Shown in pieces: positions 31,148 to 43,328 of a stretch of DNA of 64,000 nucleotides. The notes below the pieces were generated by a model that was not told the origin of the DNA, did no database searches, and worked only from the letters and a program-made list of their open reading frames with translations. Within the stretch, counting starts at the first letter, position 1. Every line of letters starts with the position of its first letter. A program made the position numbers and the translations under genes. Source of the DNA: Sapria himalayana (lineage: Eukaryota; Streptophyta; Magnoliopsida; Malpighiales; Rafflesiaceae); contig JAREIK010002267.1 of NCBI GenBank assembly GCA_029783825.1, forward strand, positions 1 through 64,000, read 5' to 3'.

Positions 31148-31342
31148 TTATCTAAAGTTCTCCCCCCCATTGCTAAATGGAGATTCGTAGGCCACAGTAG
31201 ATGCTTGGATAGCAAATACATCCCTTGCTACATTTTCCAAAGAAGGATACCTAACCTCATTTACCTTCCACCAGTTTAGAAGATCAAAATCAATTCTATT
31301 TTTTTCAAGTTTGTCCTCTATGTACCTATCCAACTCTTCCAA
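31148..31342 (-). pseudogene. hAT C-terminal dimerisation fragment, copy 1
   Basis: It reads MEELDRYIEDKLE, then FDLLNWWKVNEVRYPSL, ARDVFAIQAST and YESPFSNGG. This is the typical hAT C-terminal family signature; the Glu in the SES-FS-like motif aligns with the third catalytic acid of hAT enzymes (established for the superfamily). The frame is lost at a run of seven G where copies 3 and 4 have shorter runs. Confidence 0.9.
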
Positions 31343-31559
31343 AGCTACGACTTATTCTTCTTTCTCCAATTCAACAAAAAAAATCATCAACATAAGTATC
31401 ACTACCATCAAAGAAATCAACATTTTTATTCAACACAGTAGAAGAGAAATCATCTTCTTTTGATTCATCTTCATTTAAATCATTATAATCATCCATCATC
31501 TCATTTAAAGTATTTATAAACTTTTTCACCAAATTTTTAGCCAATTCCTCACCATAATG

Positions 31560-31772
31560 CTAAGTGTACTTAACCTTGAGATATTTGAGCTTATATCTAG
31601 AATCCAACACTACTTCTAGAAAAAGCATAATATTTGTTGACTGAAGAGAACCCCAATATTTGTTGAATTTATCCCTCATTTTCATAGCAATTTCATACAC
31701 CATTGTATCTCTACTATTTTCACAAAGTTTAGTTTTTTTCCAAAATTCGAATAATCTTAGGAAAATAAACAC
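31560..31772 (-). pseudogene. hAT transposase middle fragment, copy 1
   Basis: This open fragment contains AMKMRDKFNKYWGSLQSTN followed by a VVLDSRYKLKYL block, matching the conserved 'M..KF.KYW' and 'LDPRYK' region between core and C-terminus in plant hAT proteins. It is followed on the minus strand by an acidic linker that is interrupted in this copy. Confidence 0.85.
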
Positions 31773-31785
31773 TAGATGTAGAATA

Positions 31786-32472
31786 TTATGAGCCAGAAAA
31801 TTTACAAGTTAACTCATACAAAGTTTTCAAGAAACAAGCCAAAATTTTGGCATTTGTTAAGTCTCTCTCAGTTGGAACATTTGAACCAAACTCCTTCAAA
31901 AAACTTTTGTCATTGTCCTCCAACTTATCAAATTCTTTTTGATATTTTATATCAGTTTGTAGCATCAAATAAGTTGAATTCCATCTTCTAGGACAATCTA
32001 ATTGTAATGAAGATCCATATGTCCAGTTTTCTTCTTCAACACATAACTTAAACATATCTAATCTTTTGAGACAGCTCCTCATATATTTCACCACACCTCT
32101 AATTTTTTGAATAGCACCCTCAACTACTGCAATGCCATCTCTGACAATTAATTTTAGGATATGAGCACAATATCTCATATGAAATTGCTCGCCTCTCAAA
32201 GTTACAACACTTTTCTTCACAAGCCTTTTTTTCAATTGTTCAACTGCAACATCATTATTTGATGAAATGTCAACAGTAATGAACATCAACTTTCTCAAAC
32301 CCCATTCAATCATGCAAAACTCAATAGCATTTCTATTATTAATTGCAGAATGACTTTTAATTACACAAAATTTCAAAAGCCTTTTATGCATATTCAAGTG
32401 AGAATCAATGAAATGAACAGTCAAACATATATAAGACAAATTTTGAATGCTAGTCCAAGTGTCAGTAGTCAT
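31786..32472 (-). pseudogene. hAT transposase catalytic-core fragment, copy 1
   Basis: This is the longest open stretch in the window (228 codons). It starts MTTDTWTS, the conserved block with the first catalytic Asp (residue 4). ITVDISSNNDVAV carries the second (residue 68), and MRYCAHILKLIVRDG (about 99-113) is the usual CxH block. PRRWNSTYLML (about 161-171) carries the conserved Trp. It ends ...ELTCKFSGS, just before the helical insertion. These blocks and their spacing are those of plant hAT transposases. The third acidic residue lies in the separate C-terminal fragment. Confidence 0.9.
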
Positions 32473-33289
32473 TGAAACTCTACTACAATAATTTCTTCTT
32501 TTCCTTCACAAACAATGAAAAACAATCCCTCAACACAGACTGCCTAGATAGAATTTTAAATTGAGGCACACTAACTTCACAAAACTCCTTAAACTGATCC
32601 CTCTCAACAAAACAAAAACACAATTTATATTTTATGTTCATTTTCAGCAAAGCCTCCCTTACTAGAGTTTGATCAAATTGCCAATAAGTTAATTTATTAT
32701 CCTATGAACTAGTACCTTTAGTGAAACTCAACAAAGATTGTGACTTGTCTTTACCTTTGTGAGCTTCTATTAATTCTTTTTTGTGTCGAAATTTCCTTCA
32801 AGTATCTTTCAAGTATTTCCATAAATCCGAAGTACCTTGATCACTTTTTGCCAAGTATTCTTTACTACACCATATACAAGTTGCCCTACCAGTTTCATTT
32901 CCATCTAAATCAACTAATATTTCATAAGTTTCCCAAACAGCAGACTTATACTTTTTATGAGCTTGAGGTTCAGATGTACCTTGAATTTCTTTTACAATTG
33001 GAATTGAAGAACATGCCGTAACAATATGAGGGTTCGTGAAAGGATGATGATTGGATTTACCAGTACTTTGATCATTCGAGATGTGATCATCTTCAATTTA
33101 TTGTATTTTTCGTTTACCGCTGGATTGTGCCATCAGCATTGCCACTTAATTAATATGATATGTTAAGCATAAATACATATAAATATTTCAAACAAGCAAG
33201 CTCTACAAAACTGATTGTAACACATTCAGCACACTCATTCGGCTAAACCACAACACCACAACCAATACTCAATAAACTGACTGAAAAAC

Positions 33290-33290
<1 letters not shown>

Positions 33291-33330
<40 letters not shown>

Positions 33331-33332
33331 TA
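33291..33332. repeat. (TAA)n microsatellite inside hAT copy 1
   Basis: About 14 TAA units in the 5' leader of the transposase gene. The same place in copy 3 (about 41548-41575) has only a few imperfect units, so the expansion is specific to copy 1 and postdates the duplication. Confidence 0.95.
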
Positions 33333-33533
33333 ATCGCTCAATTCTCGTCAGAAAAACAAACCAAAAGATGGTGACATCTGAGTCATGGTGAAGGCAAACA
33401 GAAGTGCGATGGACAAGGGTTGGACCTAACTGAACACGGCTGAAACGACGTGAGGTGGCCTAGAACTCATCGGAACAACAATAGGTGCACCGGAATTGGA
33501 TGGGCAGTACCGGAATTGGTGGCATCTTCAGGT

Positions 33534-33550
33534 TATATATATATATATAT
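33534..33550. repeat. (TA)n microsatellite in hAT copy 1
   Basis: Short TA run near the 5' end of the element. The counterpart in copy 3 is at 41328-41348. Confidence 0.9.
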
Positions 33551-33750
33551 TCCTGGTTCTAGTATTAGTTTTTTAGGATGGGACGGTTCTAGGGATGGAT
33601 ATTGATTAAGATCATGAACCATCCCAAAATAAAAAATACGTGACAGAACGGGATGAGAAAAATCAAGTCATCGGATTTTCTCAGTCCCGATTCTTTCGGG
33701 ACAAGGCTTCGGGTAGGGTGGCGAATCTCCGAGTCCCGTGAGCAGCCCTA

Positions 33751-36700
33751 CTAAATGCACATAAAGTTAAATTAGTAAACTCCTAAACCTCGTAATGCCT
33801 AAATACATAAACCATTAAACCGCTAAATACTACTTAATAATTAATAAATCTAATTTTTATTGTTATTTATTATATTTTTAAATATTCAATTTAATTATTT
33901 ATTAGTGTATTTTTTAGAAATATTTATTACAAAACAAATTATGAGTGGGACAAATATAATTTAAATAATATATTATTTATCTAATAAAAATATACGCTTA
34001 TAAAAGAAGTATAAATTTAAAAATTAGAAATTATTATCAAGTAATATAAGTTACTTTAATTTTGAATAAATTTGGGTTTTGTAAATATTTTTTAATTAAT
34101 ATCAATCTTAATATTAAAAGTTTATAAATTTAATTATTGATCATTATTATAATATCTATCAATAAAATTATTTATATTAAATTTATATGATATATAATTA
34201 TTAATATTATTATAACAAAATTTTGTATTAAAATTTCAAAAAATTTTAAATATTATTATATTTTCAAATGTTATAACCTATGAAAATGATAAAAAATTAT
34301 ACAAATTATTTTTGTTATTTTATTTTTTTATATAAAACCTATAAACCACTAAAAGCCTAAAAACATAAATCACTAAAATTTTAATGACAAAACCTTTAAA
34401 TACTTAAATCATTAAACTGATATACATTAATAATAAATCATAAATCGCATTTTAATTTTTATTCAGTATAATTTTAAAATTTTATTTTAATTATTTATTA
34501 GTTTATTTTATAGAAATATTAATTACAAAATAAATTATTAGTGAGACATATCTAATTTAAATTAAACCGGTATCCCTAAATAATAAATAATAAATCTCAT
34601 TTTTTTTCATTATAATTTTAAATATTAATTACATATTTTGCTTTTCTAATTTAAATTAAATAATAAATTATATTAATAAATAATAAATAATAAATTATTA
34701 ATTACATATCTAATTACATATGTAAATTATTAAGTACATAAATTATAATAATTATATTTATTATTAGTGAATAATAAATTATATTCATTATTAATTACAT
34801 AAACACTAAATGCTTAACCACTTAAATATCTAAACTCCTAAATACAAAAGCCACTAAATACTAAAACCTTTAAACTCGTGAATCTTAAATAAAATTTAAA
34901 TAATTTATTAAAATATTTATTACAAAATAAATTATGAGTGATACAAATATAATTTAAATAATTTATTTTTCATCAAAAAAATATACATGCTTATAAAAAG
35001 AAGCAAAAACTAAAAAACAAAAATTATTATTTAGTAATAAATTTTACTTGGATTTTTAATAATTTTAGGTTTTGCAATTATATTTTAATTTATATCCATC
35101 ATAATAATAATAACATATTAATTAATTTTTTGATAATTGATATCATATCTATCAAAAAATTGTTTATATTTAGTTTATATTATATAAAATTATAATGATT
35201 ATTATTACTAAATATCGTATTCACATTTTAAAAAAATTTTAAAATTATCATATTGTCAAAGGTTATAACCATTGAAAATTTGAAAAAATATAAAAAATAA
35301 TTTTTTTTATTATTTCATTGTTAAAAAAAACCAATAAATCACTAAATGCCTAAAAACATAAATCGCTAAGTCCTAAATGACAAAACCTCTAAATACTTAA
35401 AATATTAAACTGGTATACATTAATAATAATTCATAAATCTCATTTTATTTTAATCAATATAATTTTATATTTTTATTTTAATTATTTATTAGTTTATTAT
35501 TATTGAAATATTAATTACTAAATAAATTATTAGTGAGACAGGTATATTTTAAATTAAACTGGTATACCCTAAATAATAAAGAATAAATCTCCTTTTTTTC
35601 ATTATAATTTTAAATATTCATTTTAATTATTTATTTGTTTATTTTTATATAAATATTAATTAAAAAATAAATTATGAGTTAGAAAAATATAATTTATATA
35701 AATTATTTGTCATCAAAAAAATATAGATAAACTTATTAAAAAAATTAAAAAAAAATTATTATATAGTAATATATTTTGGTTTGCTTATGAATCATTTTAT
35801 ATTTTGTAATTATATTTTAGTTGATATCTATCTTATTAATAATAGATTATTAATTTATTTTTTGATCAATATTAGAATATTTATCACTAAAATTGTTTAT
35901 GTTGAATTTATATCATATATAAATATAATGATTATTATAACTAAATATTGAATTCACTTTTGAAAAAAATTAAAAAATTATTATATTTTCAAAGGTTATA
36001 ACCTTTGAAAAAATACAAAAATAATAAAAATAAATATTTTGTTATTTTAATTTTTAAATAAAACCTATAAACCACTAAATGTATACATAGTTAAATCAAT
36101 AAACTCCTAAAGCCCATAATGCCTAAATGCATAAACAATTACAACTCTATATACTACTTAATAATTAAGTAATCTAATTTTTATTTCAATTTATTATAAT
36201 TTTAAATATTCATTTTAATTATTTATTAGTTTATTTTTATATAAATTTTTATTACAAAATAAATTATGAGTGCCTCAAATATAATTTAAATAATTTGTTT
36301 TTAATAAAAAAAATATATACGCTTATAAAATAAGTAAATTTAAAAATTAAAAATTATTATCCGATAATATTTTTTACTTTAATTTTGAATCAATTTGGGT
36401 ATTGTAAATATCTTTTAATTAATATCTATCTTATTATTAATAGTTTATTAATTTAAATTTTGAACATTATTATAATATCTATCAATACAATTGTTTATAT
36501 TGAATTTATATGATATATAATTAGAAAAATTATTATAACTAAATATTGTATTCACATTTCAAAAAGTTTTAATTATTATTATATTTTAAAATGTTATAAC
36601 CTATGAAAATGACAAAAAATTACAATTTTTTTTGTTATTTTAATGTTTAAATAAAACCTATAAACCATTAAATGCCTAAAAACATGAATCGCTAATCAAC

Positions 36701-39131
36701 TATATGACAAAACCTCTAAATACTTAAACTATTAAATTGGTATGCATTAATAATAAATCATAAATCTCATTTTAATCTTTATTCAGTATGAATTTTAAAT
36801 TTTTATTTTAATTTTTATCCGTTTATTTTTATAGAAATATTAATTACAAAATAAATTATTAGTAGGGCAGATCTAATTTATATAATTTATTTTTCATCAA
36901 AAAAAATATATTCTTATAAAAAGAGGCAGAATTATAAAAACAAAAATTTATTATTTAGTAATACATTTTATTTTGATTTTGAATAATTTTAGATTTTGTA
37001 ATTATATTTTAATTTATTTTATTCTTATTAATAATAGTTTATTAATTTTTTATTGATCATTATTATAATATGTATTAATAAAATTATTTATATTGTGTTT
37101 ACATTATATATAATTATTAAGATTATTATAACTAAATATAATATTCACATTTTAAAAAAATTAAAAAATATTATATTTTCAAAGGTTATAACCGTCAAAA
37201 TTTAAAAAAAATCAAAAAATTAAATTTTTTATTTTTTAATTCTTTAAATAAAAACTTTAAATCACTAAAGGCCTAAACACTTAAATCACTAATCCCAAAA
37301 CACCTAAATACTTCAACAATTAAACTAGTATATCCTGAAAAATAAATAATAAATCTCTATTTTATTTGTATTCATTATAGTTTTAAATATTCATTTTAAT
37401 TATTTATTAGTTTATTTTTATAGAATTATAAATTAAAAATAAATAATGAGGGAGACAAATATATTTTAAATAATTTACTTTTAATAAAAAAAATATAAAC
37501 TTATAAAAAGAAGCAAAAAATCAAAAAAATTATTATTAAGTATTATATTTTACTTTGATTTTGATAAAGTTTACATTTTGCAAATATATTTTAAAAAATA
37601 TCTATCTTATTAATAATAGTTTATTAATTTATTTTTTGATCATTAATATAATATCTATCAATATAATTTTTTATATTGAATTAACATAATATATAATTAT
37701 TAAAATTATCATAACTAAATATAGTATTCACATATAAAAGAAATTTAAAAATTGTTATATTTTCAAAGGTTATAACCTTTAAAAATTAGAAAAAATAACA
37801 AAAATATATTTTTTGTTATACCATTGTTTAAATAAAACTTATAACCCATTAAATGCCTAAATACATAAATCTCTAAACTTTTAAACTCGAAACCCCTAAC
37901 TACCTAAACCTTTAAACTCGTAAAACTTAAATATAATTTAAATAATTTATAGAAATATTAATTACAAAATAAATTATGAGTGCGACAAATAAAATTTAAT
38001 TAATTTATTATTAATAAAAAATATATATGGTTATAAAAGAAGTAGAAATTTAAAAATTAAAATTTATTATCCAGTAATATATTTTGCTTTAATTTTGAAT
38101 CAGTTTGGGTTTTGTAAATATTTTTTAATTAATATCTATCTTTTTATTAATAGTTTATTAATTTAATTTTTGATCATTATTATATTATCTATCAATAAAA
38201 TTGTTTATATTGAATTTATATAATATATAATTATTAAAATTTTAAAACTAAATTTTGTATTCACATTTCAAAAAATTGTAAATATTATTATATTTTCAAA
38301 GGTTATAACCTATTAAAATAATAACAAATTATACAAAATTTTTTTTTTCTTTTATTTTTTTATATTAAACCTATACACCACTAAAAGCCTAAAAACATAA
38401 ATTGCTAAACTTTTAACGACAAAACCTCTAAATACTTACTATTAAACTGGTATATATTAATAATAAATCTTAAATCTCATTTTAATTCTTATTCTATATA
38501 ATTTTAAATTTTTATTTTAATTATTTATGAGTTTATTTTTATAGAAATATTAATTACAAAATAAATTATTAGTGAGATGGATCTAATTTAAATTAAACTG
38601 GTATTCCTAAATAATAAATAATAAATCTCATTTTTTTAATTATAATTTTAAATATTCATTTTAATTATTTATTTGTTTATTTATATATAAATATTAATTA
38701 CAAAATAAATTATGAGTTAGACAAATATAATTTATATAAATTATTTTTCATTAAAAGAATAGATTAACTTTTTAAAAAGAAGAAAAAATTCAAAAACAAA
38801 AAATTATTATATAGTAATATATTTTTCTTTGCTTCTGAATCATTTTAAGTTTTGTAATTATATTTTAATTAATATCTATCTTATTATTAATGGATTATTA
38901 ATTTATTTTTTGATAATTATTAGAATATTTATCAATAAAATTATTTATATTGAATTTATATAATATATAAATATAATGATTAGTATAACTAAATATTGTC
39001 TTCCCAATAAAAAAAAATTTAAAAATTATTATATTTTCAAAGGTTATAACCTTTGAAAATATCAAAAAATAATAAAAATAATTTTTTTGTTATTTTATTT
39101 TTTTGATTAAAACCTATAGACCACTCAATTC
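33751..39131 (+). repeat. AT-rich ~600-bp satellite array, block C
   Basis: Begins with the right target duplication (CTAAATGC, 33751-33758) of hAT copy 1. Palindrome centres lie near 34273, 35265, 35998, 36596, 37188, 37772, 38305 and 39046. The 34273-35265 interval (992 bp) contains a low-complexity scar. This block is the spacer side of the large inverted duplication. The part from 36.6 to 39.1 kb is a direct copy of 8.3-10.8 kb and of 57.3-61.6 kb. No genes seen. Confidence 0.95.
34630..34805. repeat. Low-complexity scar within the array
   Basis: The ordered monomer breaks off and is replaced by irregular words such as AATAATAAATTAT and ATTAATTACATA, then resumes in the telomere-like box of another monomer at about 34800. 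It looks like filler from break repair or replication slippage. It coincides with the place where similarity to the inverted arm stops. Confidence 0.7.
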
Positions 39132-39577
39132 AAGGGGTGCTCATGGGACAGGACGGGATTGGGATTACAAATCTCCAGTCCCTTCCCACAGTTCAGAGAT
39201 ATTTTTTTTGAAAATCCAGACCCATCCCATATGTTGAAAATATTGGGATGGGACGGAATAGAGATCGGGGATTTTGGGTAGGATAAAACGGTTCCGGGAC
39301 AGAATGGAGTTCGGACATTTTTTTATATTTATTTTCTTCAAACCGGCCAAGTTAGTTCATGTCGAAACCTTTTGTTGTACCATTTATCATTCCTTAGTTA
39401 TGTATCTTTCAAACTAAAATTAGGCCAATTTTGGTTTGTCAAATAGGTTTAATACTGCAAACGAGTTCTATTACCTTGTCAAAAGCTTTGATGTGAAGAA
39501 AAGGATAGAAATGTTAAATAGAATCGGACCGAGTTGTGTGCTTAATTTGGTTCTTTGTTTTGTCACTAGTTCTGTGC
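39132..39577 (-). mobile_element. hAT copy 2, truncated terminal fragment
   Basis: About 446 bp equivalent to the first 440 bp or so of copy 1 (terminal repeat AAGGGGTGCTCATGGGAC, first base changed). It stops abruptly in the 'TTCTTTGTTTTGTCACTAGT' region and passes straight into mid-monomer satellite. It contains only the terminus and the region downstream of the transposase gene, so there is no coding part. Its left flank is the same monomer position (ACTCAATTC) as in the other copies. No right terminal repeat is present. Confidence 0.9.
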
Positions 39578-39918
39578 TTATTATCCAGTAATATATTTTA
39601 CTTTAATTTTGAATCAATTTGGGTTTTGTAAATATTTTTTAATTAATATCTATCTTTTTATTAATAGTTTATTAATTAAAATTTTGATCATTATTATAAT
39701 ATCTATCAATAAAATTGTTTATATTGAATTTATATTATATATAATTAATAATATTATTATAACTAAATATTGTATTCACAGGTTAGAAAATCTTAAATTT
39801 TATTATATTTTCATATGTTATAACCTCTGAAAATGAGAAAATATTACAAATTTTTTTTGTTATTTTATCGTTTAAATTAAACCTATAAAATACTAAATGC
39901 CTAAAAACATAAATCTCG
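39578..39918 (+). repeat. Satellite remnant, block D
   Basis: Part of one monomer in direct orientation (palindrome-like site at about 39820, with a changed left arm). It runs from the truncated hAT end to the first orientation switch and ends inside the telomere-like box (CCTAAAAACATAAATC). Confidence 0.9.
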
Positions 39919-39924
39919 ATTTTA
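39914..39924. other. Satellite orientation switch, direct to inverted
   Basis: Left of this point the monomer reads in the + direction (CTAAAAACATAAATC). To the right the sequence is the reverse complement of the monomer (TTATATATCATATAAATTCA and onward). The two halves come from different places in the monomer, so this is a recombination junction and not a simple hairpin turn. Confidence 0.85.
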
Positions 39925-41117
39925 TTATTATATTTATATATCATATAAATTCAATATAAACATTTTTATTGAAAAATAATCTAATAATGATCAAAAAATA
40001 AATTAAAAATCTATAATTAATAAGATAGATATCAATTAAAATATAATTAAAAAACTTAAAATGATTTAGAAGTAAAGCAAAATATATTACTCTATAATAA
40101 TTTTTTGTTTTGAATTTTTTTTTTCTTTTAAAAAGCTTATCTATATTTATTTATTGAAAAATTTTTATATAAATTATTTTTGTTTAACTCTTAGTTTATT
40201 TTGTTATTATTATTTATATAAAAATAAACAAATAAATATTAAAATGAATATTTAAAATTATAATAGAAAAAATGATATATATTCTTTATTATTTAGGGTA
40301 TACTGGTTTAATTTAAATTATATCTGTCTCGCTAATAATTTATTTTGTAATTAATATTTCTAAAAAAAATAAACTGTTAAATAAATAACATTAAAATTTA
40401 AAATTATACTGAATAAAATTTAAAATGAGATTTATGATTTTTTTATTAATGTATACCAATTTAAAGATTTAAGTATTTATAGGTTTTGTCGTTAGGAGTT
40501 TAGCGATTTATGTTTTTAGGCTTTTAGTTATTTATTGGTTTTATTTAAAAAAATAAATTAACAAAAATAATTTCGATAATTTTTATCATTTTCATAGGTT
40601 ATAACATTTAAAAATATAATAATATTTAAAATTTTTTGAAATTTTAATACAATATTTTGTTATAATAATATTAATAATTATATATCATATAAAATCAATA
40701 TAAATAATTTTATTGATAGATATTATAATAATGATCAAAATTTAAATTTATAAACTATTAATATTAAGATAGTTTTTAATTAAAAAATATTTAGAAAACC
40801 CAAATTGATTCAAAATTAAAGAAACTTATATTACTTGATAATAATTTTTAATTTTAAAATTTATACTTCTTTTATAAGCGTATATTTTTATTAGATAAAT
40901 AATATATTATTTAAATTATATTTGTCTCACTCATAATCTATTTTGTGATAAATATTTCTAAATAAATACACTAATAAATAATTAAAATGAATATTTAAAA
41001 ATATAATAAATAGCAATAAAAAATAGATTTATTAATTATTAAGTAGTATTTAGTGGTTTAATGGTTTATGTATTTAGGCATTACGGGGTTTAAGAGTTTC
41101 CTGATTTAACTTTATAT
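39921..41117 (-). repeat. Satellite array, inverted block E
   Basis: Monomers in reverse orientation, with a palindrome centre near 40601. The block mirrors the right flank of hAT copy 1 (33751-34.62 kb), including private variants such as 'ATTATTTATCTAATAAAAAT' and TAACAAAATATTGTATTAAAA when reverse complemented. Confidence 0.95.
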
Positions 41118-41125
41118 GCATTTAG
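41118..41125. repeat. Target-site duplication, left (hAT copy 3)
   Basis: GCATTTAG before the element and GCATTGAG after it (44822-44829), with one mismatch. In reverse complement these are CTAAATGC and CTCAATGC, the same satellite site used by copy 1. Confidence 0.9.
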
Positions 41126-42574
41126 TAGGGCTAATCACGGGACTCAGAGATTCGCGACCCGACCCGATGTCTTGTCTCGAAAGAATCAGGACTGAGAAAA
41201 ATCCGTTGACTTTGACTTTTCCCGTCCCGTTCAGTAACGTATTTTTTCATTTGGGATGATTTCAGATATTAAGCAATATCCAACCCGAGAACCGTCCCAT
41301 CCTAAAAAACCAATACTTGAACCAGGAATATATATATATATATATATAACATGAAGATGCTCCCAATTCCGCTACTGCCCATCCAATTTCGACGCACTTA
41401 TTGCTATTCTGACGAGTTCTAGGCCAGCTCACGCCGTTGCAACCATGTTAAGTTATGTCCAGCCCTTGTCCATCGCACTTCTGGTTGCATCCACCGTGTC
41501 TCAGATGCCACCAACCTTTTGGTTTGTTTTTCTGATGAGAATTGAATGATTAATTATTATTATAATGTGTCTTAGTCAGTTTTGTTGAGTATTGGTTGTG
41601 GTGTTTTGGTTGGGCCGAATGAGTGGGCTGAATGTTTTACAGTCAGTTTTGTAGAGCTTGCTTGTTTCAAATATTTATATGTATTTATGCTTAACATATC
41701 ATATTAATTAATGGCAATGCAGATGGCATGATCCAGTGGTAAATGAAAAATACAATAAATTGAAGATGATCACATCTCAAATGATCAAAGTACCGGTAAA
41801 TCCAATCATCATCCTTTCACGACCCTTCTATTGTTACGGCAGGTTCTTCAAATCCAATTGTAAAAGAAAGACAAGGTACATCTGAACCTCAAGCTCATAA
41901 AAAGTATATGTTTGCTGTTTGGGAAACGTATGAGATATTAGTTGATTCAGAGAGAAATGTAACTGGTAGGGTAGCTTGTATATATTGTAGAAAAAAATAT
42001 TTTGCAAAAAGTGATCAATGTACTTCGGGTTTATGGAAATACTTTAGATAGACTTGTAAGAAATTTCCACACAAAAAAAAATTAATAGAAGCTCACAAAG
42101 GTAAAGACAAGTCACAATCTTTGTTGAGTTTCACTAAAGGTACTATTTCAGAGGATAACAAATTAACTTGTTGGCAATTTGATCAACAACTAGTTAGGGA
42201 GGCTTTGGTGAAAATGATCAAAAAAGATGAATTGCGTTTTTTTTTGTTGAGAGGGATGAGTTTAAGCTGTTTTGTGAAGTTAGTGTGCCTCAATTAAAAA
42301 TTCCATCTAGGCACTCTATATCAAGGGATTGTTTTTCTTTGTTTGTGAAGTAAAAGAAGAAATTATTTGATAGCATATCATCTCATTGTTGTAGAGTTCC
42401 ATTGACTACTGACACTTGGACTAGCATTCAAAATTTGTCTTATATATGTTTGACTGTTCATTGCATTGATTCTCACTTGAATATGCATAAAAGGCTTTTG
42501 AACTTTTGTGTAATTAAAAGTCATTTTGGAGTTAATATTAGAAATGATATTGAGTTTTGCATGAATGATGGGGT

Positions 42575-42889
42575 TTGAGAAAGTTGATGTGCATTACTAT
42601 TGATAATGCATCAAATAATGATGTTGCGGTTGAACAATTGAAAAAAAAGCTTGTGAAGAAATGTGTTGTACGTTTGAAGGGTGAGTATTTTCATTTGAGA
42701 TGTTGTGCTCATATCCTAAACTTAATTGTCAGAGATGGCATTGCAGTAGTCGAGGGTTCTATTCAAAAAATTAGAGGTGTGCTGAAATATGTGAGGAGTA
42801 GTCCTAAAAGATTTGATATGTTTAAGTTATGTGTTGAAGAAACAAACTTGACATATGGATCTTCATTGAAAATTAATTGTTCTACATGA
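42575..42889 (+). pseudogene. hAT transposase core fragment, copy 3
   Basis: Open for 104 codons. It contains ITIDNASNNDVAVEQL with the second catalytic Asp in a less altered form than copy 1, and HLRCCAHILNLIVRDG, the canonical CxH block. It ends at a stop just before WNSTYLML. The first-Asp block lies upstream in another frame. Confidence 0.9.
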
Positions 42890-43328
42890 TGGAATTCAAC
42901 TTATTTGATGCTACAAATCGATATAAAATATCAAAAAGAATTTGATAAGTTGGAGGACAATGACCAAAGATTTTTGAAGGCGTTTGGTTCAAACGTTCCA
43001 ACTGAGAGAGACTGAACAAATGCCAAAATTTTGGCTCATTTCTTAAAAACTTTTTATAAGGTAAACTGTAAATTTTCTGGCTCATAATATTTTAACTCTA
43101 GTGTTAATTTTCCTGAGATTATTCGAATTTTGAAAAAAAATTGAGCTTTGTGAAAAAAGTAGAGATGTAATGGTGTCTGAAATGTGTATGAAAATGAGGC
43201 ATAAATTCAACAAATATTGGGGTTCTCTTCAGTCAACAAATATTATGCTTCTTTTAGCAAAAGTGTTGGATCCTAGATATAAGCCCAAATATCTCAAGGA
43301 TAAGTACACTTAGCATTATGGAAAGGAA

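Larger units (their letters stand above)
30864..33139 (-). pseudogene. hAT transposase pseudogene, copy 1 (BED finger to C-terminal dimerisation region)
   Basis: The broken gene runs on the minus strand from an ATG cluster (33131-33139) to 30864. The order is: basic N-terminus (MAQSSGKRKIQ); BED-type zinc finger around 32800-32940 (VWETYE..., then C-x2-C, then SDLWKY); RNase H-like core (31786-32472); middle and linker region (31560-31772, then acidic); C-terminal hAT dimerisation region (31030-31342); a 91-bp GT-AG intron (30932-31022); and a short last exon reading GSQDPNILPTIVG. Damage seen: TAA at 33098-33100, TGA at 32798-32800, TAG at 32702-32704, frameshifts between the BED and core parts, an extra G in a G-run in the C-terminal part, and TAA at 31027-31029. 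The product would have been a cut-and-paste transposase; it cannot be made from this copy. Confidence 0.9.
30056..33750 (-). mobile_element. hAT transposon copy 1, complete but defective
   Basis: A 3695-bp element with terminal inverted repeats TAGGGGTGCTCATGGGAC (left) and, read inward from the right, TAGGGCTGCTCACGGGAC, bounded by a perfect 8-bp target duplication. It carries one transposase pseudogene on the minus strand. The subterminal regions are rich in GGGACGG/GGGATGG-like words, as expected for transposase-binding subterminal repeats (inference). Excising it with one duplication leaves a 599-bp satellite spacing (29971 to 34273), so insertion was clean. The family belongs to the plant hAT superfamily by its protein motifs. 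Confidence 0.95.

Noticed and set aside
31073..31279. Plus-strand open frame inside hAT copy 1
   Set aside because: It is the antisense shadow of the C-terminal dimerisation fragment; the minus-strand frame has clear hAT motifs.
31788..31991. Plus-strand open frame in hAT copy 1, and its counterparts at 42882-43085 (minus) and 63380-63583 (plus)
   Set aside because: All three are the same antisense shadow of the QKEFDKLED...TCKFSGS part of the transposase.
32740..33021. Plus-strand 93-codon open frame
   Set aside because: It is antisense to the BED-finger region, with no recognisable motif of its own.
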